A DNA stretch of 37,407 nt, from assembly GCA_946480605.1 (NCBI GenBank), contig CAMLKW010000017.1:1-37407 (forward strand), read 5' to 3'. The DNA is from an uncultured Roseateles sp. GTDB taxonomy: Bacteria; Pseudomonadota; Gammaproteobacteria; Burkholderiales; Burkholderiaceae. A program made the position numbers and the translations under genes. The notes below the pieces were generated by a model. That model made no database searches. It was not told where the DNA came from and was given only the letters and a program-made list of their open reading frames with translations. Positions 7,902-15,899 of this stretch are shown in pieces; the first letter of the stretch is position 1; every line of letters begins with the position of its first letter.

Positions 7902-8281
7902 GGCTGGTCTCCGTTCCTGGCCAGCAGTTGGCGGATCTCGGCGCGTTCCTTCGCGCTGACGTGGTTCTTCAGGGCGGCCAGCACCAGCGCCTTGCCGGAG
8001 CCGGCGAAGGCCTTGGCGATGAAGTCCTTGACGAGCGACTGCTGCAGCTTGTCCTGGGCGTGCACCGGGGCGTACAGCTGCGGGCGCCGGCTTTCATCGC
8101 GGTTCAGCAGGCCCTTGCCGTGCATGACCTGCAGCTGGCGCAGCACGGTGGCGTAGGTGGCGTCGGGCCGCTCGGCCAGCACCGCTTCGTGCACGGTCTT
8201 GGCATCGGCCGGCCCCAGGCGCCACAGCACCTGCAGCAGGTCCAGTTCGGCCGCCGTGGGCCGTGAGGTGGGGGAGGTCAT
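7898..8281 (-). CDS. BlaI/MecI/CopY-family transcriptional repressor
   Basis: 127 residues. The N-terminal winged helix (TAAELDLLQVLWRLGPADAKTVHEAV, then DATYATVLRQLQVMHGKGLL and a YAPV wing) is followed by a short helical dimerisation tail, as in BlaI/MecI penicillinase repressors. Such repressors bind an operator over their own promoter and are inactivated by the M56 partner, encoded next with a 4-nt overlap. The start ATG at 8281 is only 3 nt from a 20-bp inverted repeat (8285-8332), the evident operator. A promoter within that repeat would give a leaderless transcript, and there is no Shine-Dalgarno sequence. No beta-lactamase gene is nearby, so the target is probably its own operon. CopY-type copper regulation is unlikely because there is no C-terminal Cys motif. 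Confidence 0.9.
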   Translation of the reverse strand: MTSPTSRPTAAELDLLQVLWRLGPADAKTVHEAVLAERPDATYATVLRQLQVMHGKGLLNRDESRRPQLYAPVHAQDKLQQSLVKDFIAKAFAGSGKALVLAALKNHVSAKERAEIRQLLARNGDQP

Positions 8282-8284
8282 GAG

Positions 8285-8332
8285 TTCAGAATAATCGTTC
8301 TAGAACTCTTTGTCTAGAACGATTATTCTGAA
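8285..8332. promoter_or_regulatory. perfect 20-bp inverted repeat, candidate BlaI-type operator
   Basis: The left arm TTCAGAATAATCGTTCTAGA (8285-8304) is the exact reverse complement of 8313-8332, with an 8-nt spacer ACTCTTTG. The arms are AT-rich in a GC-rich window. The repeat fills almost the whole 54-nt gap between the rapZ stop and the repressor ATG. It could bind two repressor dimers or act as a hairpin attenuating read-through from rapZ. The operator role is inferred from its position. Confidence 0.75.
8288..8316 (-). promoter_or_regulatory. predicted promoter of the repressor operon, leaderless
   Basis: On the minus strand, TAGACA (8316-8311, five of six matches to TTGACA) and TATTCT (8293-8288) are separated by 17 nt. 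Transcription starting 6-7 nt after the -10 box would begin at or next to the ATG at 8281. Both boxes lie inside the inverted repeat, so an operator-bound repressor would block RNA polymerase. The prediction is by eye. Confidence 0.55.
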
Positions 8333-8335
8333 TTT

Positions 8336-9235
8336 TCAGCGAGCGTCCAGCTCGCGGTGGCGCTTCAGCACGTGGCCGTGGTGGCTGAACTGGCGCGCCA
8401 GCATCTCGACCAGGTAGACCGAGCGGTGCTGGCCACCCGTGCAGCCGATGGCCACGGTCAGGTAGCTGCGCTGGTCGGCCGCGAAGTTGGGCAGCCAGCG
8501 CGACAGGAAGCCGGCGATCTGGCCCATCATCATCTCCACCTCCGGCTGGGCCGCCAGATAGGCCGCCACCGGCGCGTCGCGGCCGGTCAGCGGGCGCAGT
8601 TCGCGGTCGTAGTAGGGGTTGGGCAGCACGCGCACGTCGAACACGAAATCCGCGTCGCTGGGCACGCCGTGCTTGAACGCGAAGCTCTCGAACACCAGCG
8701 TCAGCCGGTTGCCGGCGTTGGGCCCCACCAGGTCGCCCAGCCAGGCGCGCAGCTGGGCCGGGCGCAGCTGGCTGGTGTCGATGACGGTGGACTCGGCCTT
8801 CAGCCCGCCCAGCAGCTCGCGCTCCAGCTTGATGGCGTCCAGCAGCAGGCGGTGGTTGTCGTCCGCGCCTTCGCCGGCCTCGCGGGCGCTGCGCAGCGGG
8901 TGGGGGCGGCGGGTCTCGGAGAAGCGCCGCATCAGCGCCTCGTTGTTGGCGTCCAGGAACACCGAGCGCACCGCCACGCCGCGCGCGCGCAGTTCCTTCA
9001 CCAGCGGCAGCAGCAGCGGCAGCGAGCTGGCCGAGCGCACGTCCACCGCGATGGCCACGCGGCGTTCGCCGCGCTGCTGCTCCAGCTTCAGGAAGTCCAG
9101 CAGCAGCTCGGCCGGCAGGTTGTCCACGCAGAAGTAGCCGGCGTCCTCCAGCGCATGCATGGCGACCGACTTGCCGCCGCCGGACATGCCGGTCAGCAGC
9201 ACCACGTCGCCCATCAGCTCGGTGTCGATGCTCAT
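8336..9235 (-). CDS. rapZ: RNase adapter / nucleotide-binding protein RapZ
   Basis: 299 residues, starting [16 protein letters not shown], with Walker A GMSGGGKS at about 15-22. The C-terminal signature [21 protein letters not shown] is typical of the YvcJ/RapZ family. In E. coli, RapZ senses glucosamine-6-phosphate and guides RNase E to the GlmZ small RNA, setting the supply of amino-sugar for cell-wall synthesis. Whether that RNA partner exists here is unknown. The ATG at 9235 overlaps the recN stop (ATGA), so the two are co-translated. In many Burkholderiales rapZ sits with hprK; here it is joined to recN instead. The downstream neighbour is the BlaI-type repressor, separated by the inverted repeat. 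Confidence 0.93.
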   Translation of the reverse strand: MSIDTELMGDVVLLTGMSGGGKSVAMHALEDAGYFCVDNLPAELLLDFLKLEQQRGERRVAIAVDVRSASSLPLLLPLVKELRARGVAVRSVFLDANNEALMRRFSETRRPHPLRSAREAGEGADDNHRLLLDAIKLERELLGGLKAESTVIDTSQLRPAQLRAWLGDLVGPNAGNRLTLVFESFAFKHGVPSDADFVFDVRVLPNPYYDRELRPLTGRDAPVAAYLAAQPEVEMMMGQIAGFLSRWLPNFAADQRSYLTVAIGCTGGQHRSVYLVEMLARQFSHHGHVLKRHRELDAR

Positions 9236-10914
9236 GACTTGGCCTTCTTCCTGGTGCCGGCGGTCGAGGCGGCCAGCATCTCCTCGGCATGCGCCAGGCT
9301 GGTGGACGACAGCCGCTCGCCGCCCAGCATGCGCGCGATCTCGGCCACACGGGCCTCGCCGGCCACGGGGCTGACGGAGCTGACCGTGCTGCCGCCCTGC
9401 AGCGCCTTGGCGACGACCAGATGCCGGTCGGCGCAGGCGGCCACCTGCGGCAGGTGGGTGACGGCCATGACTTGCCGTTCGCGCCCCAGCTGCTTCATCA
9501 GCCGGCCCACCGTCTCGGCCACGGCGCCGCCTATGCCCACGTCGATCTCGTCGAAGATCAGCGTGCCCGGCGCGTTGCCCGTCGCGGCCTGGCTGGTCGT
9601 CACGGCGATGGCCAGCGCAATGCGCGACAGCTCGCCGCCCGAGGCCACCTTGCCCAGCGGTCGCGGCGTGCTGCCGGCATGGCCGGCGACGAGGAACTCG
9701 GCGGACTCGGCGCCCCAGCTCTGCGGGCCGTCGGTGGGCGGCAGCGCAATGTCGAAGCGGCCACCGGCCATGCCCAGCTGCTGCATCGCGGCGGTGACGG
9801 CCGCGGCCAGCTCGGGGGCGGCCTTGTGGCGCAGCCGGGTGGCGGCGGCGGCCTGCTTGTCGAAGGCCGCGCGCGCGGCGGCCAGCGCGGCCTCCAGCTG
9901 GGCGGGGTCGCTGGCGGCATCCAGCGCGGCCAGTTCGGCCCGCCATTGCGCCAGCAGCCCGGGCAGCTCCTGCGGCTGGCGGCGGTAGCGGCGCGCCAGC
10001 GTCAGCCAGGCGGAAACGCGCTCGTCCAGCTCGGCCAGGCGGGCGGGGTCCAGGTCGGTCTTGTGCAGGTAGGCGGCCAGCGTGTGGCTGGCATCCTGCA
10101 GCTGGGCCTGCACGTCGCGCAGCGCCTGCACGGCGGGCAGCAGGCGGGCATCGTGCTCCAGCACGCGCTCCAGCTGGTCCAGTGCCTGGGCGGTCAGCGA
10201 CTGCGCGCTGGGCTCGGCCTCGTCCAGGCCGTCGAGCGCCAACTTGGCCGCATCCAGCAGCGACTGGCCGTGCGACAGCCGCTCGTGCTCGGCGTTCAGC
10301 TCGTCCCACTCGCCCTCCGCCGGCGCCAGGCCGTCCAGCTCGCCGATCTGCCAGGCCAGGCGCTCGCGTTCGCGCTGTGCATCGGCCTGCAGGCCACGGG
10401 CCTTGTCCAGCGCCTCGGCAGCCTGCTTCCAGGCGGCATGGGCGCGGGCCAGCGGCGCGGCGTCCAGGCCGGCAAAACCGTCCAGCAGCTCGCGCACGGC
10501 GGCCGGCCGGGTCAGGCCTTGCCAGGCGTGCTGGCCGTGGATGTCCAGCAGGTGGTCGGCCAGCTCGCGCAGCTGCGTCAGCGTTGCGGCGCCGCCGTTG
10601 ATCCAGGCGCGGCTCTTGCCGGCGGCGTCGATGACGCGGCGCAGCAGCAGTGTGTCGTCAGTGTCGAAGCCGGCTTCGTCCAGCCAGGCGCGCAACTGTG
10701 CGGGCGTGTCGAACTCCGCGCAGATCTCGGCCTTGGCCGCGCCCTCGCGCACGACACCCGCGTCGCCGCGGCCGCCCAGCGCCAGTTGCAGCGCATCGAT
10801 GAGGATGGACTTGCCCGCGCCGGTCTCGCCGGTCAGCACGGCGAAGCCGGTCTCGAAGTCGAGCTCCAGCGCGGGGACGATGACGAAATCCTTGAGACTG
10901 AGGTGCCGCAGCAT
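9232..10914 (-). CDS. recN: DNA repair protein RecN
   Basis: SMC-like ATPase that tethers DNA at double-strand breaks and aids RecA-dependent repair. It has 560 residues, the usual length. The N-terminal head begins [20 protein letters not shown] and carries Walker A GETGAGKS at about 30-37. Long heptad-rich helices fill the middle (the coiled-coil arms; many Ala/Leu/Glu/Gln residues at about 150-370). The C-terminal head has the ABC signature [12 protein letters not shown], Walker [13 protein letters not shown] and [12 protein letters not shown]. It ends in a Lys-rich tail, GTRKKAKS. It lies 13 nt downstream of nadK and overlaps rapZ, so nadK-recN-rapZ probably form one transcript. No SOS box was identified by eye. 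Confidence 0.96.
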   Translation of the reverse strand: MLRHLSLKDFVIVPALELDFETGFAVLTGETGAGKSILIDALQLALGGRGDAGVVREGAAKAEICAEFDTPAQLRAWLDEAGFDTDDTLLLRRVIDAAGKSRAWINGGAATLTQLRELADHLLDIHGQHAWQGLTRPAAVRELLDGFAGLDAAPLARAHAAWKQAAEALDKARGLQADAQRERERLAWQIGELDGLAPAEGEWDELNAEHERLSHGQSLLDAAKLALDGLDEAEPSAQSLTAQALDQLERVLEHDARLLPAVQALRDVQAQLQDASHTLAAYLHKTDLDPARLAELDERVSAWLTLARRYRRQPQELPGLLAQWRAELAALDAASDPAQLEAALAAARAAFDKQAAAATRLRHKAAPELAAAVTAAMQQLGMAGGRFDIALPPTDGPQSWGAESAEFLVAGHAGSTPRPLGKVASGGELSRIALAIAVTTSQAATGNAPGTLIFDEIDVGIGGAVAETVGRLMKQLGRERQVMAVTHLPQVAACADRHLVVAKALQGGSTVSSVSPVAGEARVAEIARMLGGERLSSTSLAHAEEMLAASTAGTRKKAKS

Positions 10915-10927
10915 GGTGGGTTGGGGC

Positions 10928-11794
10928 CTACAGATACCAGCGGAGCTTGCGACGCAGCGTCGCGTAATAGCTCCAGCCCTTGGGGTGCAGAAAGCGCACC
11001 TGATGCTGGCTGCGCCGCACGGTGATGGTGTCGCCGTGCAGCAGGCTGGCCAGGCTCTGCATGTCGAAGCTCACCGACGCGTCGCGCCCGGCGACGATCT
11101 CCAGCCGCACCTCGCCGCTGTCGGGCAGCACGATGGGGCGGTTGGACAAGGTGTGCGGCGCGATGGGCGCCAGCAGCCAGCCGGCGATGCTGGGATGCAT
11201 GATGGGCCCGCCGGCCGACAGCGAGTAGGCCGTGGAGCCGGTCGGCGACGCGACGATGAGGCCGTCGGCGCGCATGTTGGCGACGAACTGCTCGCCCACC
11301 GACACCTTCAGCTCCACCATGCCCGCCGTGCCGCCGCGGCTGACGACGACGTCGTTCAGCGCCAGGCCCGAGAAGATGGACTCGCCGTCGCGCAGCACCG
11401 CGCCTTCCAGCATCGCGCGCGACTCCATCTCGTGGTCGCCGGCCAGCACGGGCGCGAGCGCTTCGCGCCAGCGTTCGATGGGAATGTCGGTGATGAAGCC
11501 GAGACGCCCCTGGTTGATGCCCAGCAGCGGCACGCCGTGGCGAGCCATCTCGCGCGCAAAGCCCAGCATGGTGCCGTCGCCGCCGACGACGACGGCCAGG
11601 TCGCATGCCTTGCCCAGTTCGTCGTGGGAGAGGGCGTCGTAGTCCGTCAGTCCGGTGTTGAGCGCCGTGTCGGCTTCGAGCGAGACGTCCAGCCCGTGGT
11701 TGCACAAAAACTGGGCAATCTCCTCCAGCACCGGCCGTATGCCAGGCGCCTGATGTTTGCCCACGATGGCGACATGTCTGAAGCGCTCGGCCAT
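10928..11794 (-). CDS. nadK: NAD kinase
   Basis: Phosphorylates NAD to NADP in the cytoplasm. 288 residues, a typical length. The nucleotide-binding GGDGT motif is at 71-75 with [13 protein letters not shown] at 92-104, and the second conserved segment [16 protein letters not shown] follows, then the C-terminal substrate-binding region. The gene is divergent from hrcA, with 68 nt between starts, an arrangement seen across Burkholderiales. On the minus strand TGTAAT (11807-11802) precedes the ATG by 7 nt and there is no ribosome-binding site, so the mRNA is probably leaderless. The downstream neighbour is recN. Confidence 0.96.
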   Translation of the reverse strand: MAERFRHVAIVGKHQAPGIRPVLEEIAQFLCNHGLDVSLEADTALNTGLTDYDALSHDELGKACDLAVVVGGDGTMLGFAREMARHGVPLLGINQGRLGFITDIPIERWREALAPVLAGDHEMESRAMLEGAVLRDGESIFSGLALNDVVVSRGGTAGMVELKVSVGEQFVANMRADGLIVASPTGSTAYSLSAGGPIMHPSIAGWLLAPIAPHTLSNRPIVLPDSGEVRLEIVAGRDASVSFDMQSLASLLHGDTITVRRSQHQVRFLHPKGWSYYATLRRKLRWYL

Positions 11795-11801
11795 GCGGCA
11801 A

Positions 11802-11807
11802 ATTACA
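11802..11807 (-). promoter_or_regulatory. -10 box of nadK (leaderless arrangement)
   Basis: TGTAAT on the minus strand, ending 7 nt before the nadK ATG. A start site at the usual distance coincides with the start codon. No clear -35 box was seen. Confidence 0.45.
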
Positions 11808-11849
11808 CCACAGGGGTTTCGCCCGTCCGGGAGATCCCGGGCGTGTTTC

Positions 11850-11855
11850 TAGAAT
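11850..11855 (+). promoter_or_regulatory. -10 box of hrcA (leaderless arrangement)
   Basis: TAGAAT ends 7 nt before the ATG at 11863. It overlaps the alternative ATG at 11854, which therefore cannot be the translated start if this promoter is used. No convincing -35 box and no CIRCE element (TTAGCACTC/GAGTGCTAA) are present. Confidence 0.5.
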
Positions 11856-11862
11856 GGGCGCC

Positions 11863-12870
11863 ATGCTCGACGAGCGCTCCAAATCCCTGCTGAAAACCCT
11901 GGTCGAACGCTACATCGCGGACGGCCAGCCCGTGGGCTCGCGCACGCTGTCCAAGGCCTCGGGCCTGGAACTCAGCCCCGCGACCATCCGCAACGTGATG
12001 GCCGACCTGGAAGAGCTGGGCCTGATCGCCAGCCCGCACACCAGCGCCGGCCGCATCCCGACACCGCGCGGCTACCGCCTGTTCGTGGACACCATGCTGA
12101 CGGCCCAGCCCGGCCTCATCGGTGTCGAGACGACGCAGCTGCAGCCCGACCAGCCGCAGCGCGTCATCGCCAGCGCAGCGCAGATGCTGTCCAACCTGTC
12201 CAGCTTCGTCGGCGTCGTCACGGCGCCCAAGAAGCCCAGCGTGTTCCACCACATCGAGTTCCTGCGCCTGGGCGAGCGGCGCGTGCTGGTCATCCTCGTG
12301 TCGCCCGACGGCGACGTGCAGAACCGCGTCGTCTTCACGCCGCAGGACCTCAGCCAGAGCGAACTGGCCGAGGCCAGCAACCGCCTGAACGCCGGCTATG
12401 CGGGCCTGACGCTGGAGGCCGTGCGCGAGCGCCTGCGCCACGAGGTGGATGCGCTGCGCGGCGAGATCGCGGGCCTGATGAGCGCCGCCGTGCAGGTCGG
12501 CACCGAGGCCATGGCCCAGCAGGACGAGCAGGTGGTCGTCTCCGGCGAGCGCAACCTGCTGACCGTGCAGGACTTCAGCCACGACATGGGCTCGCTGCGT
12601 CGGCTGTTCGACCTGTTCGAGCAGAAGACCCAGCTGATGCGCCTGCTGGACAACTCCAGCCGCGCCGAGGGCGTGCGCATCTACATCGGCGGCGAGAGCC
12701 AGGTCGTGCCCTACGAGGAGCTGTCCATCGTCAGCGCACCCTACGAGGTGGACGGCCAGGTGGTGGGCACGCTGGGCGTCATCGGCCCCACGCGCATGGC
12801 CTACGACCGCATGATCCAGATCGTGGACATCACCTCGCGCATGGTGGGGCAGGCGCTTTCGCAGCGGTGA
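11863..12870 (+). CDS. hrcA: heat-inducible transcription repressor HrcA
   Basis: Represses groE/dnaK-type operons by binding CIRCE elements. Product of 335 residues from the ATG at 11863 ([21 protein letters not shown]), the usual family start; an ATG 9 nt upstream lies within the -10 hexamer. The N-terminal winged helix includes [22 protein letters not shown] and [14 protein letters not shown]. It is followed by the inserted and GAF-like effector domains, ending with [17 protein letters not shown] near the C-terminus. Because no CIRCE lies upstream, hrcA is probably not autoregulated through that element here. The neighbours are divergent nadK and the intron-bearing tRNA downstream. Confidence 0.96.
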   Translation: MLDERSKSLLKTLVERYIADGQPVGSRTLSKASGLELSPATIRNVMADLEELGLIASPHTSAGRIPTPRGYRLFVDTMLTAQPGLIGVETTQLQPDQPQRVIASAAQMLSNLSSFVGVVTAPKKPSVFHHIEFLRLGERRVLVILVSPDGDVQNRVVFTPQDLSQSELAEASNRLNAGYAGLTLEAVRERLRHEVDALRGEIAGLMSAAVQVGTEAMAQQDEQVVVSGERNLLTVQDFSHDMGSLRRLFDLFEQKTQLMRLLDNSSRAEGVRIYIGGESQVVPYEELSIVSAPYEVDGQVVGTLGVIGPTRMAYDRMIQIVDITSRMVGQALSQR

Positions 12871-12882
12871 GGCTGGGCTGAC

Positions 12883-12888
12883 TAGAAT
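12883..12888 (+). promoter_or_regulatory. possible -10 box for the tRNA gene
   Basis: TAGAAT lies 59 nt before the tRNA 5' end, in the 77-nt spacer after hrcA. It matches the -10 hexamer used at hrcA and tldD. No good -35 box is visible. The rest of the spacer (12889-12947) shows nothing else. Confidence 0.35.
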
Positions 12889-12947
12889 GCGCGCCTCCCG
12901 GCCGGCCAGCGTCGTGTCGGGACGCACGCAAGAGTTGTTGTATTCGT

Positions 12948-13233
12948 GGGCCGTTAGCTCAGTTGGTCAGAGCAGAGGACTCATAGCGAAAGTTGTGCAC
13001 CGGGTGGCGAAAGCGCCCGAGTGAATGGCGTCAAAGTCGGTGAAACCTGACGGCCCGCAAGGGCGCAAGGCAATGCCGAGCCAAGCCCCGTTTCGGTGGG
13101 GAAGGTGTAGAGACTAGACGGCGCCCGCCTACCGGCTTCCATGGCCCATGGCGAAGGCATAGTCCAGGGAGTCCAGAAATGGGCACAAACCGGAATCCTT
13201 TGGTCGCAGGTTCAAGTCCTGCACGGCCTACCA
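12948..13233 (+). tRNA. tRNA with anticodon CAU interrupted by a group I intron (probably tRNA-Ile2; Met possible)
   Basis: The exons are 12948-12984 and 13194-13233, giving 77 nt with an encoded CCA. Acceptor stem GGGCCGT (12948-12954) pairs with ACGGCCT (13223-13229), with a G-U at the first pair. The D arm is GCTC/GAGC (12957-12960/12970-12973). Anticodon stem GAGGA/TCCTT (12975-12979/13196-13200) closes loop CTCATAA with anticodon CAT at 12982-12984. T arm GCAGG-TTCAAGT-CCTGC is at 13206-13222, discriminator A is 13230 and CCA is 13231-13233. The sequence around the anticodon and variable loop (GACTCATAATC..TTGGTCGC) and the C4-G69/C5-G68 pairs match tRNA-Ile(CAU), whose C34 is lysidinylated by TilS. 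Automatic callers may print Met or miss the gene because of the intron. Confidence 0.93.
12985..13193 (+). ncRNA. self-splicing group I intron (Azoarcus-type, IC3-like) in the tRNA anticodon loop
   Basis: The 209-nt intron follows the anticodon CAU and ends in the required G (13193). P1 is visible: CAT (12982-12984) pairs with GTG (12995-12997), including the U-G wobble at the splice site, and the stem continues AGC/GTT closed by a GAAA tetraloop (12988-12991). Core elements match the Azoarcus tRNA-Ile ribozyme: Q-like CAAGGCAATGCCGAGCC, R GTGTAGAGACTAGACGGC (13105-13122) and S AAGGCATAGTCC (13154-13165), giving P7 GACTA/TAGTC (13112-13116/13160-13164). The 3' end CACAAACCGG is also shared. 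There is no homing-endonuclease ORF. Self-splicing is expected from the known family but not shown here. Confidence 0.93.
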
Positions 13234-13256
13234 CCGACGACAACACCGTGCCGCGA

Positions 13257-13270
13257 CGGCCTTCAGGCCG
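13257..13270. terminator. possible hairpin between tRNA and kinase gene end
   Basis: CGGCCT-TC-AGGCCG forms a 6-bp stem covering the in-frame stop region of the kinase gene and 23 nt after the tRNA CCA. There is no T-run on either side, so this is a weak terminator candidate for the two convergent transcripts. Confidence 0.3.
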
Positions 13271-15102
13271 ACCGCTCGCCCACCGGCAGCCACGCCGCCA
13301 GCAGCCCATGCAAATCCTCAGGCGCCAGCGGCTTGCGCAGCACCAGCAGGCCGTCTTCCTCGGCCTGGCGCAGTTCCGGTGAATCGAACTCGCCGCTGAC
13401 CATGGCGCCGCTGGCCGCTGGCCGCGGGGAAGCGTTCCAGCAGCGCCTTCAGGATGTCCACGCCGTTCTCGCCGGAGCGCAGGCGCTGGTCGCACAGGAT
13501 GGCGTCGGGCACGAAGCCGGCCTCCAGCAGCGCCAGCGCCTCGGCCGCGTGGCTGGCGTAGCGGCCGTCTATGCCCCAGCCGGCAAACAGCGCGCGCCAG
13601 GCGAACAGCACCTGAGGGTCGTCGTCCAGCACCAGGCAGCGGCCCGCCAGCGGCTGCATGGCGGGTTGAACGCCTGTCATGTCGAACGGCGCCGGTCGCC
13701 GGTCGGCCGGGGCGGGCCGGGCGGCGATGTCGGATGGCGGCAGCTGCAGCCAGAACACCGAGCCACGGCCCAGTTGCGAGCGCAGGCCCACCTGGGCCTG
13801 CAGCAGCGCGGCGCAGCGCTGCACCACGGCCAGGCCCAGGCCATGGCCGGCGTTGTCCACACGCCAGGCATGCTGGCTGCGGAAGTAGGGCGAGAAGACG
13901 TGCGCCGTGTCGCCCTCGGCGATGCCGGCACCGGTGTCCAGCACCACCAGCCGCCAGCCGCCCTGGCGGCGCCGCAGCGCCAGCAGCACGCCGCCGCGCT
14001 CGGTGTAGCGCACGGCGTTGTGCACGAGGTTGTTCAGCGCCTGGCGCAGCAGTACCGGGTCGGCGCGAACCCAGGCGGCGGCGGGCGGCCGGTGCACGCG
14101 CAGCGCAATGCCGCGCAGTGCGGCCTGGCTGCGGAACAGCGCGACCACATCTTCGACCAGTGCGTGCAGGTCCACCCACGCGTCCTGCGGCTGCAGCGCG
14201 CCGGACTCCATGCGCGTCAGGTCCAGCAGCGAGGTGAACATCTGGCTCATGGAGGCCATGCCGTGCTTGAGTTCGCCGATCAGCGGCTGCAGCGCGGCAT
14301 CGCGGTTGCGCTGCGACAAGGCCTCGGTCAGCAGGCTCATCGCGTGCAGCGGCTGGCGCAGGTCGTGGCTGGCGGTGGACAGGAAGCGATTCTTCTCCTG
14401 CAGTGCCCACTGGGCCTGCTGCTGGGCCTGCTCCAGCCGCTCGATGAGGCGCTGGCTGCGCACCTCCAGCCGCAGGTGGTCCACGAAGAAGCGGTGCGCG
14501 TCCAGCGCGTCGCGCATCACCGACAGCGCGAACAGCAGGCTCAGCGGCAGCAGGTAGGGCCAATGCTGCGGGAAGGCCCAGGGCGTCAGCGCCACGCAGG
14601 CCAGCCAGCCCGCCGAGAAGAAGCGCCAGAACACGCTGAGGCTGGCGTTCTGCCGCGACGCGTTGGCGGCCGTCACGGCGGCCAGCACCAGGTGCAGCAG
14701 CAGCTGGATCTCATAGGGCGTCCGGCCGGCGGTCAGCAGCACGCCAACGGTCAGCGCCAGCCCATGGGCCAGGCCCAGCGCCTCGATGCGCGGCTGCCAG
14801 CTCGCCAGCAGCTTGGCGGCGTCGCCGGCCTGGCGCTGGGCCTGGAAGCGCGCCTGCCAGCGCCGCGCCGCCAGTGCGAACAGCGCCAGCCCCAGCGCCC
14901 AGCCGGCCAGCGACCAGGCCTGGCTGGACCCGGCCTGCGCGGCGGCCAGCGCCGCGGCAACCAGCGGCATGCGCGACAGGCCGTAGCAGTGCCGGGCGAA
15001 GGTCAGCTCCAGCAACTGCAGCTGGGTGGCGGCGGACAGGTCGTCCGCCGGGGCCGGGCGCAGCGTCGCCGCCAGCCGGCGCAGCCGGTCGCGCCAGCCC
15101 AT
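13263..15102 (-). pseudogene. hybrid sensor histidine kinase, frameshifted in its receiver domain
   Basis: The start ATG at 15102 is 2 nt after the response-regulator stop. About six hydrophobic segments span residues 38-198, then a coiled coil, the H-box SHDLRQPLHAM (His246), N-box LNNLVHNAVRY (357-367), DTGAGI, FSPYF and GHGLGL. A receiver begins at CLVLDDDPQ, with phosphoacceptor Asp538 in LCDQRL. As read, the frame leaves the receiver after about residue 563 (RFPAASG) and stops at 13318 (594 residues). A duplicated 7-mer at 13412-13425 causes this. Removing one unit restores AMVSGEFDSPELRQAEED through VLRKPLAPEDLHGLL, with the conserved receiver Lys, and a stop at 13263. The kinase core is intact, so the product may still signal without a working receiver. 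The signal is unknown. Confidence 0.85.
13412..13425 (-). repeat. 7-bp tandem duplication causing a frameshift
   Basis: TGGCCGC occurs twice head to tail on the plus strand (GCGGCCA in the coding sense). Seven is not a multiple of three, and the frame downstream of one unit encodes a perfect receiver-domain C-terminus. It is either a slippage mutation or a sequencing/assembly error. Confidence 0.85.
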
Positions 15103-15104
15103 GC

Positions 15105-15752
15105 CTACAGCACCAGCCGGCGCCCGCGCAGCCGGGCCAGCGCTTCCAGCCGGGTGCGCACGCCCAGCCGGGCGAGGATGGCGGTGAGGTGCTCCTTCAC
15201 CGTGCTTTCGGACAGACCCAGGTTCAGCGCGATGCGCTTGTTGGGCTGGCCCTTCAGCACCATCTCCAGGATCTCGCCCTGGCGGCGGGTCAGGCCCAGC
15301 TCGTCGGGCGTCACGGCCCAGTCGCGGCTGCCGGGCGCGGCGGGCGCCGCCTGCGGGGCCGGGGTGAACCAGTCGCCACCGCCCAGCACCGCGTCGAAGG
15401 CCTCGCGGAACTGCTCCGGCGGGCATTGCTTGTGCACGAAGCCCTGGGCGCCGGCCGCGCGGGCGCGCTGCTGCACCTGCGGGTCGTCGTCGCCGCTGAT
15501 GGCCAGCCAGGGGCAGTCCAGGCCGGCGGCGCGCCAGGCCTGCATGGAGGTCAGGCTGTTGGCATCGGCCAGCCAGACGTCGGCCACCAGGATGGCCGGG
15601 GCCGGCGGTTCGCCCAGCAGGCGCGCGAGCTGGGCGCCGCTGTGCACGCAGCGCACCTGCAGCTCGGGGTGCACCGCCTGCAGAAACTGGGCGATGCCGC
15701 TGGCGACCATGGGGTGGTCGTCGAGAACGATGGCGGTGCGGGAGTCCGGCAT
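15105..15752 (-). CDS. LuxR/NarL-family response regulator
   Basis: 215 residues from the ATG at 15752 (MPDSRTAIVLDDHPMVASG); a farther upstream start at 15788 is less likely. The N-terminal receiver has the acidic pair in VLDDH, phosphoacceptor Asp in ILVADVWLADAN, the switch Ser in AISGDDD and Lys in FVHKQ. The C-terminal LuxR helix-turn-helix reads LTRRQGEILEMVLKGQPNKRIALNLGL, then SESTVKEHLTAILARLGVRTR. The hybrid kinase follows after 2 nt, so this is a two-component pair in one operon. The kinase's own receiver is frameshifted, which may alter phosphate flow to this regulator. The target genes are unknown. Divergent genes for a secreted protein and a PEP-CTERM protein lie upstream. Confidence 0.92.
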   Translation of the reverse strand: MPDSRTAIVLDDHPMVASGIAQFLQAVHPELQVRCVHSGAQLARLLGEPPAPAILVADVWLADANSLTSMQAWRAAGLDCPWLAISGDDDPQVQQRARAAGAQGFVHKQCPPEQFREAFDAVLGGGDWFTPAPQAAPAAPGSRDWAVTPDELGLTRRQGEILEMVLKGQPNKRIALNLGLSESTVKEHLTAILARLGVRTRLEALARLRGRRLVL

Positions 15753-15820
15753 GGTGGGGTGGAGCGGGCGCGGCAGGGAGTGGACCACAGCACCATGGCA
15801 TGCGGGCGCGGGGCCGGCAA

Positions 15821-15836
15821 CCCGACTTCAGTCGGG
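15821..15836. promoter_or_regulatory. hairpin/dyad in the divergent spacer
   Basis: CCCGAC-TTCA-GTCGGG is a perfect 6-bp dyad in the 147-nt spacer between the divergent response-regulator start (15752) and the secreted-protein start (15900). It could be an operator for the regulator. This is inferred from position only; nothing else stands out in the spacer. Confidence 0.3.
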
Positions 15837-15899
15837 ATGCGCAAGGCGGGCGTCATCCCTATCGTGCCGACCCATTCCGCACCGATGCCGCCGACCGCC

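Noticed and set aside
11795..11862. CIRCE operator for hrcA
   Set aside because: No TTAGCACTC/GAGTGCTAA inverted repeat is present in the spacer.
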